Source of the DNA: Vitrella brassicaformis
Lineage: Eukaryota; Sar; Vitrellaceae
Direction: 5' to 3'
Assembly (NCBI GenBank): GCA_001179505.1
Contig: CDMY01000357.1
Span: forward strand, 1 to 64,000
Length of the DNA: 64,000 nucleotides
A program made the translations under genes and the position numbers. The notes beneath the pieces were generated by a model, which worked only from the letters and a program-made list of their open reading frames with translations, made no database searches and was not told the origin of the DNA. Shown here piece after piece: positions 1-11,168 of this stretch (position 1 is its first letter; every line of letters begins with the position of its first letter).

Positions 1-629
1 AAGCAGCGCGTGATCCATCCATCTCGTGTTTGTGTCTCTGCCTTTTGTTCGTCTGTTGTTGTTACCCGTGCGAGTGCCTTCTTCTTGTTGCTTCGGTTGA
101 CGTCGACGCATGAGGCGGCAGTGAGGCAGCAAAGGAGGAGCAACAATGCCCAGCGGCTCATCATCTTCGCCTGCCTGCCTACTGTTGACTGCTGTGTGGA
201 GGGGTGGGACTCGGCTGTGTGTATGTACGTTCGTATGTATACGAATTGTTAAGGAAGTCGGGACAAGGTATATGACAGCATTCATGCCTATGAATCAACG
301 GTGCCACTGGATGGGATGTGCAATGGTATGGTACCGACTTACTTGGGCGTTGCTTTTTGGTCGCAAACTAATGAAAGTGTTAGTGTGCAGTGCATGCCGT
401 GGTTGATTCCATATAACATATTATGTGGTGATGATCAAATTGAATTCGGTAAGAATGCGGATCAGATCTGTGTCTGTCGATGCATCGATATGATATCGGT
501 TCGGCCCCCTGTGTTGTGTTTATATCCCCAAAAGCAAAGCGACTGCCCCCAACTCAGTTGACACTTCTTGTCTGTCTGTCTGTCTGTTCACTCAAGTGGT
601 CCCGTCCGTCGTCGGTGTTGTGCCTTGGC
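1..629. other. No gene recognised; 3' flank of the first gene
   Basis: Only short overlapping frames with no conserved motif or convincing splice structure are present. The stretch lies beyond the stop codon of the minus-strand gene at 630-2921 and carries a short TCTG run near 570. It may hold that gene's 3' UTR or the edge of a gene outside the window. Confidence 0.4.
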
Positions 630-2921
630 TCACCAGCCCCCGCACTTGGAGCTGCGGCAGCGCTGGCACGGGGCGCCCTTGGGCAGACACCAGCAACCGG
701 CACCCTGCATACGTGCATCAGAGAGATGACCAACCACAACGGCAGGCACCATTCGAGAATCCATTTACCCGTGTGTTTTCGGCCTGTCTCTTTGTGTTGT
801 GTGTCGTTTTCTCGCTCACCGAGTTGCAGCAGTTTTCTTCCTGTGTGCACCGGCGGTCTCTTACGCCGACGATGAAGCGGTCTGTGTCCTCGCGGGGGGT
901 GACGGGCTCAGGCTCAGGCTCATTTTCTTCCGTCTTGTCTTCTTCCTCCTCCTCAGTGTCCGGCCCCTCCTCCTCTTCTGGCTCGGCAGGTCGGGCAGGA
1001 TGGGGCTGGCCCTCAAAGGGCGGGCTGCTGTCGACGTAGTAGGGCTGGGTGTCGAACTGACCGCCGTAGTGCTCGCAGTAGGCCTTGGGGTTCTTCTCGT
1101 ACAGGACTTTGCCCACTGAGGCGCCCTGGGCAATCCACACCGTCTTGCCGCGACCGCGGCCTGCATCGACACACACACACGCACGAACAGCAGAATGCAG
1201 TAAGGACAGAGAGGCGCAAACAAGGGGAGGGGGCTCTCTGTCTGTCTGTCTGTCTGTGTGTCGGTGTGTCTGTGCCTCTGTGTGTTGGATTGTGTCCGTA
1301 CTTCGTGTGCCTTTGCCCCATTCTTTGGGTCTGAATGGTGCGGCATCGCCTTGTATGGTGGCGACCTTGGCCATGTTGTTCGCACCTTCCTGCGCTCGGA
1401 CGATGGTCGCGTCGCCGTCGCAATAACCGCGAATAGCCTAAATGGATACACACACAGGCGACACATAGGGGTGCAGTCAGTCAGTCATTGCGACACCACA
1501 CACACCGCGACTGATGGATGGATGGATGGATGGATGGACTCACGTGTGCTGCAGCTGTGAGATAGGTTGCCACTGCCTTCCCGTCGGACAGACACCCACG
1601 ATACCACGCCACCTCCTGAAGACATGAGACATGACGCACGTCACGCACACAGACACACAGAGAGAGAGGGGGAGAGAACCAACAATGAACGTCTTGGCGC
1701 TTTGCCGCTGAGTGCACCCCTTCGCCCTGTGTGCCTACGTGGTCGAATTCGGAGCCTGCCAAAACGATGTGTGCGACAGGCCAAACGACAGGCCAAATGT
1801 AGACCATCCTGGGTGTACGACGGCGAAATCGTTTTGCCTACCTGGGTCGGATTTGCGCTCGCCGGGGGGAGGGCCACGCACGAGGTCACCGGGCATCCAC
1901 GTCACGACTGCATGACCACACAAACACGCACACAGGGCTCCATAAACGGGGCCAGCCAACATTCTGCCCCGGGGTGTGTGTGAATGTGTGTTTCCCTCCC
2001 TCCGATGCTGTCTAGTTTGCTTACTCTGCTGAAACTTGTAGAAGGATTTCATCTTGGTATCGGTGTTCTGGGCCCACTCTCGCCAGGCGTCAGCGTCGGT
2101 CTTGGAGGCATGCTTGTTCTTGTCTGTATGGGTGTGGAGGCACCGACGCACACGAACAGTAAACATACCAACACAGACAGACAAACAGAGATCAGTGACA
2201 GACCCACAGAACGGTAAGTATCACGTCCGTCCGTCCGTACTGTTGTATTGTGTGGCATGCTCGCCAATCGCCTCGGCCAGGGGAGCGAGGGCCTGACGGC
2301 TGCACACACACACACAGACAGGAGAGGGAAACCACACACCCCACACATGGATGGATGGATGGATGGACACATAGATCTGCCGCACGTAGATCTGTGTGAG
2401 GGGTGTGTAGTGTAGTGTGGTGTGATGTGGCAGGTTACCCTTCGGCTGTGCATACGACGTCGTTCCACCAGTCGGATATGAGCTTCTTGCCCACGAGGTG
2501 GTGATAGGTGAGGGTCATGGACCCCCACCTCTGACCCGTGGCGTACGGCTTGCGCTTGACGCTGCTGTAATCCACCTGCATGCCGCGGCCGACTGCAGGC
2601 AGCCACACACACAGAAGAGGGCACCAACACCCATGAAAACAGTAAGATCTCCCTCCCCGGCTGTCCCTACCTTCGTCGCAGCCTTTGTTGGCGCCGTTGC
2701 AGAAAGAACCTGCCCGTGGAGGTGGTGTTGGCGGCGGCATTCGTGTCGGTAAGGTCGAGGGCGTCACGGCGGTCCTCAGTATGGAAGAGATCTCGGAGGA
2801 ATGAGGAGAATGGTGTGATGGATTCGGTGGATGGGCTCAACTCGGCATCGGCCTTGCGGAGGGTGAGGGTGAGGGTGGTGGGGATGGCGGTGAGGAGGAA
2901 AAGAATGCAGAGGGAATGCAT
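630..2921 (-). CDS. Secreted Cys-rich protein of unknown family, 11 exons
   Basis: Not a family I recognise. Eleven exons join in phase to 403 aa: 2921-2768, 2709-2671, 2592-2439, 2299-2241, 2123-2025, 1907-1842, 1755-1739 (17 nt), 1615-1544, 1437-1302, 1160-820, 704-630. The first ~20 residues (MHSLCILFLLTAIPTTLTLT) are a good signal peptide. A CNGANKGC segment follows near residue 54. The middle is rich in W, Y and K, and residues ~295-345 form a Glu/Pro acidic linker. The C-terminus carries a dense cysteine cluster (CCNS, CWC, CQRC, CGGW) before the stop. The layout suggests an extracellular or lumenal disulfide-rich protein. The intron at 2710-2767 is 58 nt and fixes an apparent frame switch in exon 1. 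Function unknown; structure of the gene well supported by phase. Confidence 0.7.
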
Positions 2922-3740
2922 TGTCGAGCGAGAAGGGAGGGAAAATGAGAACTAATGCGGAAGGGGGCGGAAATGGACGGGTAAACAGATCTTTGGCCAG
3001 GATGCGGGAAAAAGCGGGGAGGCCAATCTAAAGCTCTAACTCGCGCATGCCTTCCCCTCCCCTCTCCCCTTCTCGGATTTGCCGCCTCACCTTCTCAGCT
3101 AAGCGTCTGTCCGTCTGTCTGTCTGGACATGCAGAATGCGACTGACGTGCCCAAGCTAAGCTAGCTTATCCCCAGAGCTCTCATATATTGCCGTGGCCTG
3201 CATGAGATGTCGCCCATCCATCCATCCATCCATCATTTCTCGGATTTGCGTTTGGCCGGTGTGTTCCTGGCCGTGCAGGTGCGGGCGCCCCTTTGCACGA
3301 GGTGAAGCGCATCGCATCTTACGTCTGCCGCAAGGTACATCATGTCAGCACGGCAGATGAAGCAACTGCAGACTCATGTGGCGTCTTTCAGGACTTCTCT
3401 CGCTGGGCGGTCAGACATTGCAGCGTCGCCAACCATCGCCTCAACACCAGTGCCATCCTTCCCGACGGCATCACTATCAACCTCCTCAACAACATCACCA
3501 CACAAGACCACGAACTCTTCCTCGAGCCGTCCGAGGGACTCATAGCGGCGTATCAGCAGACGAGCCGGGAGCAACGAAAAACAGTGGCACAATAGCACGC
3601 ATGGATGAGTCTGCACATGTGAGGGTCTCATTCACCGTCTGTCATGGATTTGCCCCCTCACCTTCTCAGCTAACTGTCTGTCTGTACATGCAGAGTGTGA
3701 CGTGTCGACTCCTCCCTCCCCCTCGTCAAGCTAAGCTAGC
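2922..3740. repeat. Intergenic region with a direct duplication of ~100 bp
   Basis: The segment at about 3060-3175 is repeated in diverged form at about 3645-3750. Both copies run from a CTCACCTTCTCAGCTAA core through TCTG repeats and an ATGCAG to AAGCTAAGCTAGCTTATCC. The second copy contains the stop codon and 3' end of the rhomboid-like gene at 3741-5382, so the first may be a relic of a duplicated 3' end. Between them is a 100-codon open frame (3293-3595) without an ATG; no family is recognised. A CATC run lies near 3212. Confidence 0.6.
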
Positions 3741-5382
3741 TTATCCCTCGGCGGCTCGGTTGCCGGTGTAGCCATTCAGGTTGGGACCGTTAGCGCCGCC
3801 TGCCGACAGCACCGCCGGGGAGTTGCCTTGGGTGCCCGCCTCGATGTCTGCCCCACCTGCCAACCACCAACACACACACAGACGAGAGAGAGGTGTTGGC
3901 ATTGGCACGAGCAGCTGACCAGCAGCCCCACATACATACCTCTGTCCGGAGCGTCCAGGTCATCAGTCGAACCCAACTTGTGGCCATGCCCACTGAACAC
4001 CTGCACACGACACACACACACACACACACAGATGGTCGGTCGCATGAATTCATGCGTCGCTCGCAGATGAATCCACTAAAGTTGTGTTGCTGCCGGGTCC
4101 ATTTCATTCGCTCACCTTGAAGCCTGCCGGCACGCTGGACCTGGCATTGGGCTGATAGAACGAACCTCTCTGAGACGTGTCTGTGGAGCTGGTGTCCTGC
4201 CGCCCGATGGTGGTGTAGCCCAGCGCACGACTCGACGTCACAAAGCCGGGGACCTCCTTGACGAAGGGCATGGCGTTCTCGATGCGCTGCACGACCACAG
4301 CGGACGGCAGCAGATACTTCAGAGGCCTGCAGGTATACACAACGATTGACTCCATGACATGACCGACACTGTGGGAGCCTTCCTTCTGTGTGCGCTGGTA
4401 GGCGTGTGCGGCCGTACGGTACCCGTAGTGTGTGAGTACGGCCACGATGAGTCCGGCCAGGCCAGCCCAATCGATACTAACAGACAAGAGAGAAAATATG
4501 GCCACCAACAAGGGCGCAAACCAACTGACCACACATGCCATGCACCACAGACAGACAGGCGACGCGAACAGATCGAATTCCTCATTCTGCAGATGGGGCC
4601 AGCCACTTGTGCGTACCAGGCGGGGACGGTGAATGGGAGAGGGAATACGAGCCGGGGTACGTCAGGGGTCTTAAGGCAATCGGCGTGGAGCAGGCAGATC
4701 AATATCGACTAACGGCACAAACCACCACACAGCACAGCACCCCCACCAGTCAAGACACCAGATGTGGGAGGGAGCGGGGCTGTGTGCTTACGAATAGGCC
4801 CGAGTAGGGTCTGACGAGCAGGATCATGCCCCAGGAGGGGATAAGTGCCCACACGAGCAGCACGCTCAGCACGATACAGATGTTGATGGCCACGGACAGG
4901 ATGAAGAACCGCATTGTGGTCTCCACCGTCCCCGTGTTGCTCTCGATCTGCGCCAGAAAGACACCGCCCAGCAGCATCATCAGCAGCAACTCCTGCACAC
5001 ACCCACGCCACACACACAGACACACACACACATACGGCATGAACGACAGATGGTGCGGCCCCGATGGTTGGGCTCGTCATGGTGCTCTGCTTACGATGAT
5101 GTTGAAGTGCATCAGATGCGCGAGAACGAGCCTCTGGACGCCGCCATGAATGACGGCAGCAGGTATGCAGGCGAAGGGCAGCTCCGCTCCGCACACCGTA
5201 GCGATGAAGAGGATCGGCAACGTCACCAGGAGGGCCCTGAGCATCACACGGACACGGCAGAGAGGGGCGGCATCCATCCATTCAGCGCCAATATGCAGCG
5301 GAGCTTGTGCTAACCTGGTGAGCAGCGGGCAGTTGATGAACCACGACGTGATGTTGGTGCCCAGGTCTCGCGAGTCCGACAT
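3741..5382 (-). CDS. Rhomboid-like polytopic membrane protein, probable pseudoprotease
   Basis: Eight exons join in phase to 301 aa: 5382-5315, 5236-5095, 4992-4792, 4669-4617, 4476-4423, 4326-4116, 4000-3940, 3856-3741. The N-terminal half has several hydrophobic helices. The stretch VQRLVLAHLMHFNIIELLLM followed by G and then ES...GT matches the TM1-TM2 signature of the rhomboid superfamily (R-hydrophobic-H-x-N, then an E-x-x-x-G turn). I see no GxSG serine motif and no paired TM6 histidine, so it is more like derlin/UBAC2/RHBDD-type inactive members than a protease. The C-terminal ~110 residues are soluble and Gly/Ser/Asn rich. It probably sits in the ER or another endomembrane. It is divergent with CCDC25 across a 145-bp region carrying a TTGCGAGC element. 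Which rhomboid subfamily is uncertain. Confidence 0.6.
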
Positions 5383-5431
5383 CGTGGCAGGGGAGGTTGC
5401 GCACTTTGCACCTCGCGAACCTTCTCGAATT

Positions 5432-5439
5432 TTGCGAGC
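5432..5439. promoter_or_regulatory. TTGCGAGC element between two divergent starts
   Basis: TTGCGAGC (reverse GCTCGCAA) lies 50 bp upstream of the rhomboid-like start at 5382 and 89 bp upstream of the CCDC25 start at 5528. It is one of the recurring GCTCGC-core elements described in the findings. Role inferred from position only. Confidence 0.45.
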
Positions 5440-5527
5440 TGAGTAGTGATCGGCAGAGGAGAGAAAAGTGCACGACGATAGAAACAAAGCAGGCGAGGGA
5501 CACGAAGGCACGTAGATCTTACGGAAA

Positions 5528-7196
5528 ATGGTTTTCTTCTTCGAATGCAGCGGTCACTGCGACGCACTCAGACATAAACACGACAAAAACCGATGCACTG
5601 TCGCCTTCCCCTTTGTGTGTGGTTGCTGCCTGGCTGCGTGTGTGAATGGATGCACTCACTCAGATCCCCGGTTTGTGGTGTACATGGGACGGGACAAGTT
5701 TGAGAATGAAAACCTCATCGAATACGGATTCCCAGGCTAGCAATACAAACAAATACCGACCGTGGATGGGATGAATGGCATACAAATGCACCCATCTAAC
5801 CCTTCCCTTACTGCCATGCCATGCTTGGCTGTCTGTGTGTGTGTGTGTGTGTGTGTGTGGTGTATGCAGAGGACATCTGGTTTCATGTTGACAACTTGTC
5901 CTCTGCCCATGTGTACCTGCGGCCTCCCCGGCCGTGGGACGACCCATCCTTCAGCATCGAGGCCATACCGCCCGACGTCCTCTCTGACATGTATGTCTGT
6001 ATGTATGTGCAGAGGCGCTCAGTTGAGGCAGCCCTGAGTGGGTTGGTGAGGCGAGGCGCCTGCTCGATCATTCTGTGCTGGCTGTGCATGGCTGTGATGG
6101 CATGGCAGGTGTCAGCTGACGAAGGCCAACTCCATTGAAGGTTAGTGGATGGACGAGACAAGACAAACATCCATCCCATCAATCCGTCCATCCATTCATT
6201 CCACCATCCTGTTGCTGTCGTGCATGCCTGGCTGTCTGCCTGTCTGTCTGTCAGGGTCGAAGCAGTCGTCTGTTGACATCGTGTACACGCCCTGGGGCAA
6301 CTTGCGGAAAGACCAAAACACTATGGTCAGCCAATACTCATCTGTGTGGTTGCCTGCCACGTACGTTGTGTGTGTGTGTGGTGTTCACACAGGACACGGG
6401 TACGGTAGGTTTCCAGGACATGAAGCTTGTGTTCAAGAAGAAGGACGTCAAGAGGGACAAAGACATACTCAAGAGGATAGAGAAGGTCAGTGGCTGACGC
6501 ACACAAGGCAGGCACTGCACTGCACTGCATTACACACAGCCTACGCCACATCACATTCATATGTGCGGTTCGGTTCCCCTCTCCCTCCTCTCCCATGTGT
6601 GTTTCGACAGACCAAGAAGGAGAGCTTCCCTGACTTCGCAAGTGAGAGAAGGAGCTGGCCTGCATGACCCGACCCCTTGAGATACCGTCTGTGTGGCTGT
6701 CCTGTTGTGTGTGTGTATCCCCCAGAGGAGAAGGAGGCGCGTGATGTGGAGGAGCGGCATCAGAAGAAGAAGGTGCTGCGGGAGCAGAAGCAGGAACAGA
6801 AGGAGGAACAAAAGAGGAAAGAGGAGGAGAGAAAGGTAAGTAAGGCACACACACATAGCATACACTACACGCACACATACGGGAAGGAAGGATGGCGGCA
6901 TACACAAACGGGGTCGGGTCATGGTGTGCATGGCATGGCATGGTGGCCAATAACCGAACCGTCAGCTCAAGTCCTACGACTCGCTGTTTGCCAGCACCGA
7001 CCAGACAGAAACCAACGAGGTGAGCGACACTCCACTCCACTCGCCCGATAACAAACAATATACTCTCTCTCGCTCTGTTATCCGTGCTGTGCCGGTGTGT
7101 GCGTGTGTGTGATGTGACTGACGTGTGTGGGCTGAGTAGCTGAAGGGAGGTGGGACGATAGAGGAATGCAAGGCGGCCGAAGAGGACTTCTTATGA
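5528..7196 (+). CDS. CCDC25: CCDC25/Jlp2 family protein with NFACT-R-like domain
   Basis: Ten exons give 221 aa: 5528-5552, 5664-5735, 5870-5990, 6109-6140, 6255-6325, 6393-6485, 6611-6641, 6726-6835, 6966-7019, 7140-7196. From memory of the family, the protein follows animal CCDC25 closely: MVFFFE start, VYMGRDKFENENLIEYGFPE, DIWFHVDNLSSAHVYLR, LTKANSIEGSK, a VDIVYTPWGNL block, then a KKKDVKRDKDIL stretch and a charged coiled coil (~150-200). The N-terminal ~120 residues are the NFACT-R (DUF814) domain, which binds nucleic acid or tRNA in relatives; animal CCDC25 also acts as a DNA sensor at the surface. Here a cytosolic RNA- or ribosome-linked role is more likely. The intron after exon 2 must use a GC donor (5736) to keep the conserved FPEDIW junction. 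Convergent with AP-4 sigma. Confidence 0.9.
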
Positions 7197-7521
7197 CGGA
7201 CGGACGGACGGAAGGGGCGATTGGTCTGTCTGTCTGTCTGGCTGGCTGTGTGAGTGTGTGTGTGCGTGTGGATGGCAAATGCCATGAGTCCGTCCGTCAA
7301 GACTGACTGTCGACCCTTTGCTACCTACCATTATTTGTAAATGAATGGATGACTGACTTGACAGCCCGACTGACAGATAAATGTCCAACACGCGACGAGA
7401 CTCACTCACCCACTATACACACACATACACACATACATCCAGCAAGGGCGGCTGGTACGTGTCTGTCTGCACACCCAGTCAGTCGTTGAAGGAAGGAACG
7501 ACTGCATCGTCTGTCTGTCTG
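7197..7521. other. Convergent 3' intergenic region
   Basis: 325 bp between the stop codons of CCDC25 and AP-4 sigma. It contains GACG and TCTG tetranucleotide runs and a (CA)n stretch near 7420, with no coding signal. Confidence 0.6.
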
Positions 7522-8405
7522 TCACTGTGAAGCCTTTTCCATGAGGTAGATGCTGCCGAGTATGTTGGTCTTGTTGGTCTCCAGGATGCACCCGTTGACC
7601 ACCATCTCGTCCAAAATGAAGTGCGCCTTCTCAAGGTTGAACATTATCTGTCAGTCGGGAGGGAGGCACACATGACACCCACAAGGGCATAAATGTCTGT
7701 CTGTCTGTCCGTCCCACCCCCCCCATGCAGTGCTCTCACGACCCACTTACGTCCAGTTCGCACTGCGGGGATCGGATCCATAAAGGCAGACAGGCAAACA
7801 GGGCATGCGACGCGACGTAGTACACACACACGACAGACACACACACACGACAGACATGGTGAGAGTGAACCCGTAGCTATCTATCGTCTTTTGTCTGTTT
7901 GCTGTCTCTCTGGTCGACTCCCTCCCGCACTGACTGACCACATTCTCAAAGTACTTGTCGAGGGTCTCCACGAGTGTGTGGATGAACTCCAGAATGGACA
8001 GCTCGTTCTGCACATATCACACACACACACACACACACAGTGCCATTCATTGGGTGTCCCGCACGTGCCGCCCCTCCCCCTGATTGCCTGACCTCTCCTT
8101 CGCTATCGACCCCGACGATGAAGTAGAGCGATGCGTAGCGCCGGTAGATGACCTTGTACTGGCGGTACTCCATAAACGAACACTGCACACAGACAGACGT
8201 AGGATGACATGGCATTATTGATCTTGTGCGGTTTTCGTGGCTGTCCATGCCATGCACACGTGTGCACCTGCAGTTCGGTTCTGGAGAGACATTTTCTGAT
8301 GAGTTCGCCTTCGAGTGCCACCCTTTCCGGGATGGACAGGTAGTCGTAATACTGCGACAGGCGCGTCTGGCCCTGCTTGTTGACCAGCAAGATGAACTTG
8401 ATCAT
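7522..8405 (-). CDS. AP4S1: AP-4 adaptor complex sigma subunit
   Basis: Five exons (8405-8268, 8182-8093, 8007-7939, 7762-7751, 7647-7522) encode 144 aa, the normal length of the sigma subunit. It starts [20 protein letters not shown], has [59 protein letters not shown] and ends with [11 protein letters not shown]. These are the clathrin adaptor small-chain (longin-fold) signatures. NKQGQTRL with ELDIMFN and the ETN ending fit AP-4 sigma better than AP-1 to AP-3. The subunit is part of the heterotetrameric AP-4 coat that sorts cargo at the trans-Golgi. Exon 4 is only 12 nt and encodes CELD. Confidence 0.93.
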
Positions 8406-8450
8406 CTCATCACACTGCCTGCCAGGCCTTCTTTCCTCTCCCAGCTTCCT

Positions 8451-8462
8451 TTCGCGAGCTTG
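8451..8462. promoter_or_regulatory. TTCGCGAGCTTG element upstream of AP-4 sigma
   Basis: The GCGAGC core at 8454-8459 lies ~49 bp upstream of the AP-4 sigma start and ~150 bp upstream of the thioredoxin start at 8613. It belongs to the recurrent GCTCGC/GCGAGC set. Confidence 0.4.
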
Positions 8463-8612
8463 AAGAAGAGGGCGCAGGAGTTTTTGTTTTCTTGCGCAAG
8501 TCGAGTGGTTTCGTCTTTGGTACGACACCGCGTCCTTTGATCTCACGGCCGAGTTGCGTTTCGTCGTTGGTAATACCGCAGCTCTGTGTTTTGATAGCAG
8601 CAGCAGCCCAGG

Positions 8613-9583
8613 ATGCCCCGCGTCACACCAATCGCTACCAAGGAAGGTGAGGAGAGGGGACACCCACAGAGTGAGAAATGAAGCCTCTCGTCGGGCAGCA
8701 TGACGCAACAGACCATGTGAACTGACGGGCGTGCGTGTGTGAATGGTTCAGACTTTGAGGAGAAGGTCAAGAAGGCCGAGGCCTCCAAGTTGGTCGTAGT
8801 CGATTTCTTCGCTACCTGGTGTGGTAAGTCGACAAGGACCAACACAACACAACACAACACCAGCAGAGAGGGAGGGAGGGATGTGTGTCGAGTCGATGCC
8901 GGGGCGGGATCACTGCTTGGTCTGTCTGTCTGTGGTTGCTATGATGTATGTGTGTGTGTTTGGACAGGTCCGTGCAAGTACATCTCGCCCAAGCTGGAGG
9001 CGATGAGCGACGAGTTCATGGACGTACTCTTCTTCAAAGGTAGGGACGGGGGGAGGGACATCCATCCTGCAGGGAACACACAGGGCTGACACCGACAGAC
9101 GGCTGTCACGCTGCACTCACCGCCTGTATGTGGTGTGTGTCGTGACATCAGTTGACGTGGACGAGGTTGCGGACCTGGCGGAGGACCTCATGATACAAGC
9201 CATGCCGGTGAGTGAGTGAGATCGCGGTACACCGGGGGAAGGGGCAGCCAGCCACTCCTTCACTCATCGCACTGTCATCTGTGTGTCGTCTTGCATGTGT
9301 GTGCCTCATGTCAGACATTCCAATTCTGGAAGGTGGGCTCATAGAGAAGACAAGCCCGGCATTGCAGGATGTATGGTGTGGCTGTGTGTGTGTGTTGTGG
9401 TTTTCAGAGCGGCGAGAAGAAGACCGAGTTCTCGGGCGCCAATGAGGAGAACCTGCGGTAGGTTAGGAGGGGACTGACTGGAGACATGAATGATAGCAGG
9501 GGAGGAAGGGCCAGCCAGCCTGTTAGTCACCTGCCTGCCGCCGTGTGTGTGTTTGCAGGAAGTTTATTGAAGACAACAAGTGA
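8613..9583 (+). CDS. TXN: Cytosolic-type thioredoxin
   Basis: Seven exons (8613-8646, 8752-8823, 8968-9039, 9152-9207, 9315-9332, 9408-9457, 9559-9583) encode 108 aa, a full-length thioredoxin without a targeting extension. The redox motif WCGPC is at residues 34-38, split by an intron after the first [11 protein letters not shown] precedes it and the cis-proline is in AMPTFQFW. The end, [18 protein letters not shown], is typical of eukaryotic h-type or cytosolic thioredoxins. It reduces protein disulfides with thioredoxin reductase. Exon 5 is only 18 nt (TFQFWK). The start codon is the first ATG, and the exon 1 splice phase supports it. Confidence 0.93.
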
Positions 9584-10168
9584 TCTATCGGTGGATGGGC
9601 GGGATGGGATGGGGTGGGGCTGGTTTGCTAGCCGTGGTTGCCTGTCTGATTGCCTGCCTGTTTGCTTTGGTGGAGAGCTGGTTGGTCGACTGACAGATAG
9701 AGGCCGTCGGTCTCATCTATCTATGATATGCACCCCACTGGTCAGTCAAGTCTGCCAATGTGAGAGAGGTCCCCCTTCCCGTCTGCCCGTCTGTCTGTCT
9801 ATCTCTGGCGTCCTCCCCCCCAATGTGTGTATGTATGTATGTCCCCCATTTCCATCTCTATCTCTGTCTGTCTGTCCATGCCATGTGTGTACCCTACGTA
9901 TACACGCGCTAGTCGGCGCTTTGATTGCGCCGTGCATCCATCTGTCTGTCGATTGGATTGCATGCGTTTGGAGGAAAGAGAGCGCACCCCTGTAGCTAGC
10001 TAGCCAGGTCGATCGATGAACCAACCAATCAGTCAGCCCGAAGGTCTGTCTGTCTATCTGTCTGTCTAGAGGCTTGTTTTTGAGGGTGTGTGTACTCTGC
10101 TCTGTGTGCTCGCTCCCTTCCGCTCACTCAGTCACTCACCTGTACGTATACTGCCGTCATACTCACTC
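9584..10168. other. Intergenic DNA, simple repeats only
   Basis: TCTG, TGTA and GTAT tetranucleotide runs occur between 9620 and 10070. There is no frame with conserved sequence. It probably includes the thioredoxin 3' UTR. Confidence 0.5.
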
Positions 10169-10654
10169 AACCCTTGCTTTCTGACGGCCGGGCCAGGGCC
10201 CATTTCCCGCTTGCCCGCCTGCCCCCTGCTGTCCCTTGCATGCCTGCCTGTCTATCCGCCTGCCTCGCGCCATGCCCACCACCACCACGGCGAGCCCCGT
10301 TGCCTGCCTGCCTGCCTTTGTGGACCATATCTATTACTTAGATGCAATACGACACGTACACTCACCGGGTGGGCTGGTTGGTTTTGCCCCATGTCATGTG
10401 TCTGTCTCGTGAACCCTTGCTTTCTGACGGCCGGGCCAGGGCCCATTTCCCGCTTGCCCGCCTGCCCCCTGCTGTCCCTTGCATGCCTGCCTGTCTATCC
10501 GCCTGCCTCGCGCCATGCCCACCACCACCACGGCGAGCCCCGTTGCCTGCCTGCCTGCCTTTGTGGACCATATCTATTACTTAGATGCAATACGACACGT
10601 ACACTCACCGGGTGGGCTGGTTGGTTTTGCCCCATGTCATGTGTCTGTCTCGTG
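10169..10654. repeat. Perfect 243-bp tandem duplication (two copies)
   Basis: Positions 10169-10411 and 10412-10654 appear identical by eye. The unit runs from AACCCTTGCTTTCTGACGG to GTGTCTGTCTCGTG and includes CTGCCTG tandem runs. 243 is a multiple of three, so an open frame crosses both copies; its composition (Cys, Pro, Leu, His) looks like repeat translation, not a protein. Perfect identity implies a very recent event or an assembly artefact. Confidence 0.9.
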
Positions 10655-11168
10655 GACCGATGGACAAACGGCGATGGATGGATGGATGAAGGGCTTGCGT
10701 GATCGAACGAACGGTCAAGATTGCTGGCTGCCTGCTTTTCCCTCTCAACCCCTGTGGGCGTTTGTGTGTATGTAAGACCGGTAGACAGTACAGACAGGCA
10801 GACAGACAGGCCGACCGAGAGCAAGCTGACTCGACTGACTTGCTGGCGCAGATGTGACGGGGGCGGCGTGGTGTAGCCCTGGTGGGGTGGAAGGATGGAT
10901 GGATAGATGGGCTGGCGGCACGCAGCATCAACTGAATGAACGTCTGTCTGTTTGGATTTAAGCACACAATTCGTGTATGTATGTATGTCTGTGCGTCTGC
11001 ATGTAATGTGCGTGTGTGTCCAGCACTCACTCTATCTGTGCAATCGACAACGTCTGTCTGTCACACAAACAAGGAGGGCATCTCATCTCCCCCCTCCCCC
11101 ACGCCATGCATACACACACGGTCTCGCTTTCGCGCGAGCCGTCCTGTCCGTCACATCCCTCCCTCCAC
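10655..11168. other. Intergenic DNA downstream of the pseudouridine synthase gene
   Basis: Contains TGGA, CAGA and TGTA runs and no recognisable gene. It probably holds the 3' UTR of the minus-strand gene that stops at 11169. Confidence 0.45.

Noticed and set aside
2671-2767. Apparent frameshift in the first exon of the Cys-rich gene
   Set aside because: A 58-nt GT-AG intron (2710-2767) joins the two frames in correct phase, giving a length divisible by three.
3293-3595. 100-codon plus-strand open frame between the duplicated segments
   Set aside because: It has no ATG start and no family match; the overlapping minus frame is equally open.
10088-10702. 204-codon open frame across the tandem duplication
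   Set aside because: Frame is kept only because the repeat unit is a multiple of three; composition is that of translated CTGCCTG and CCACCA repeats.
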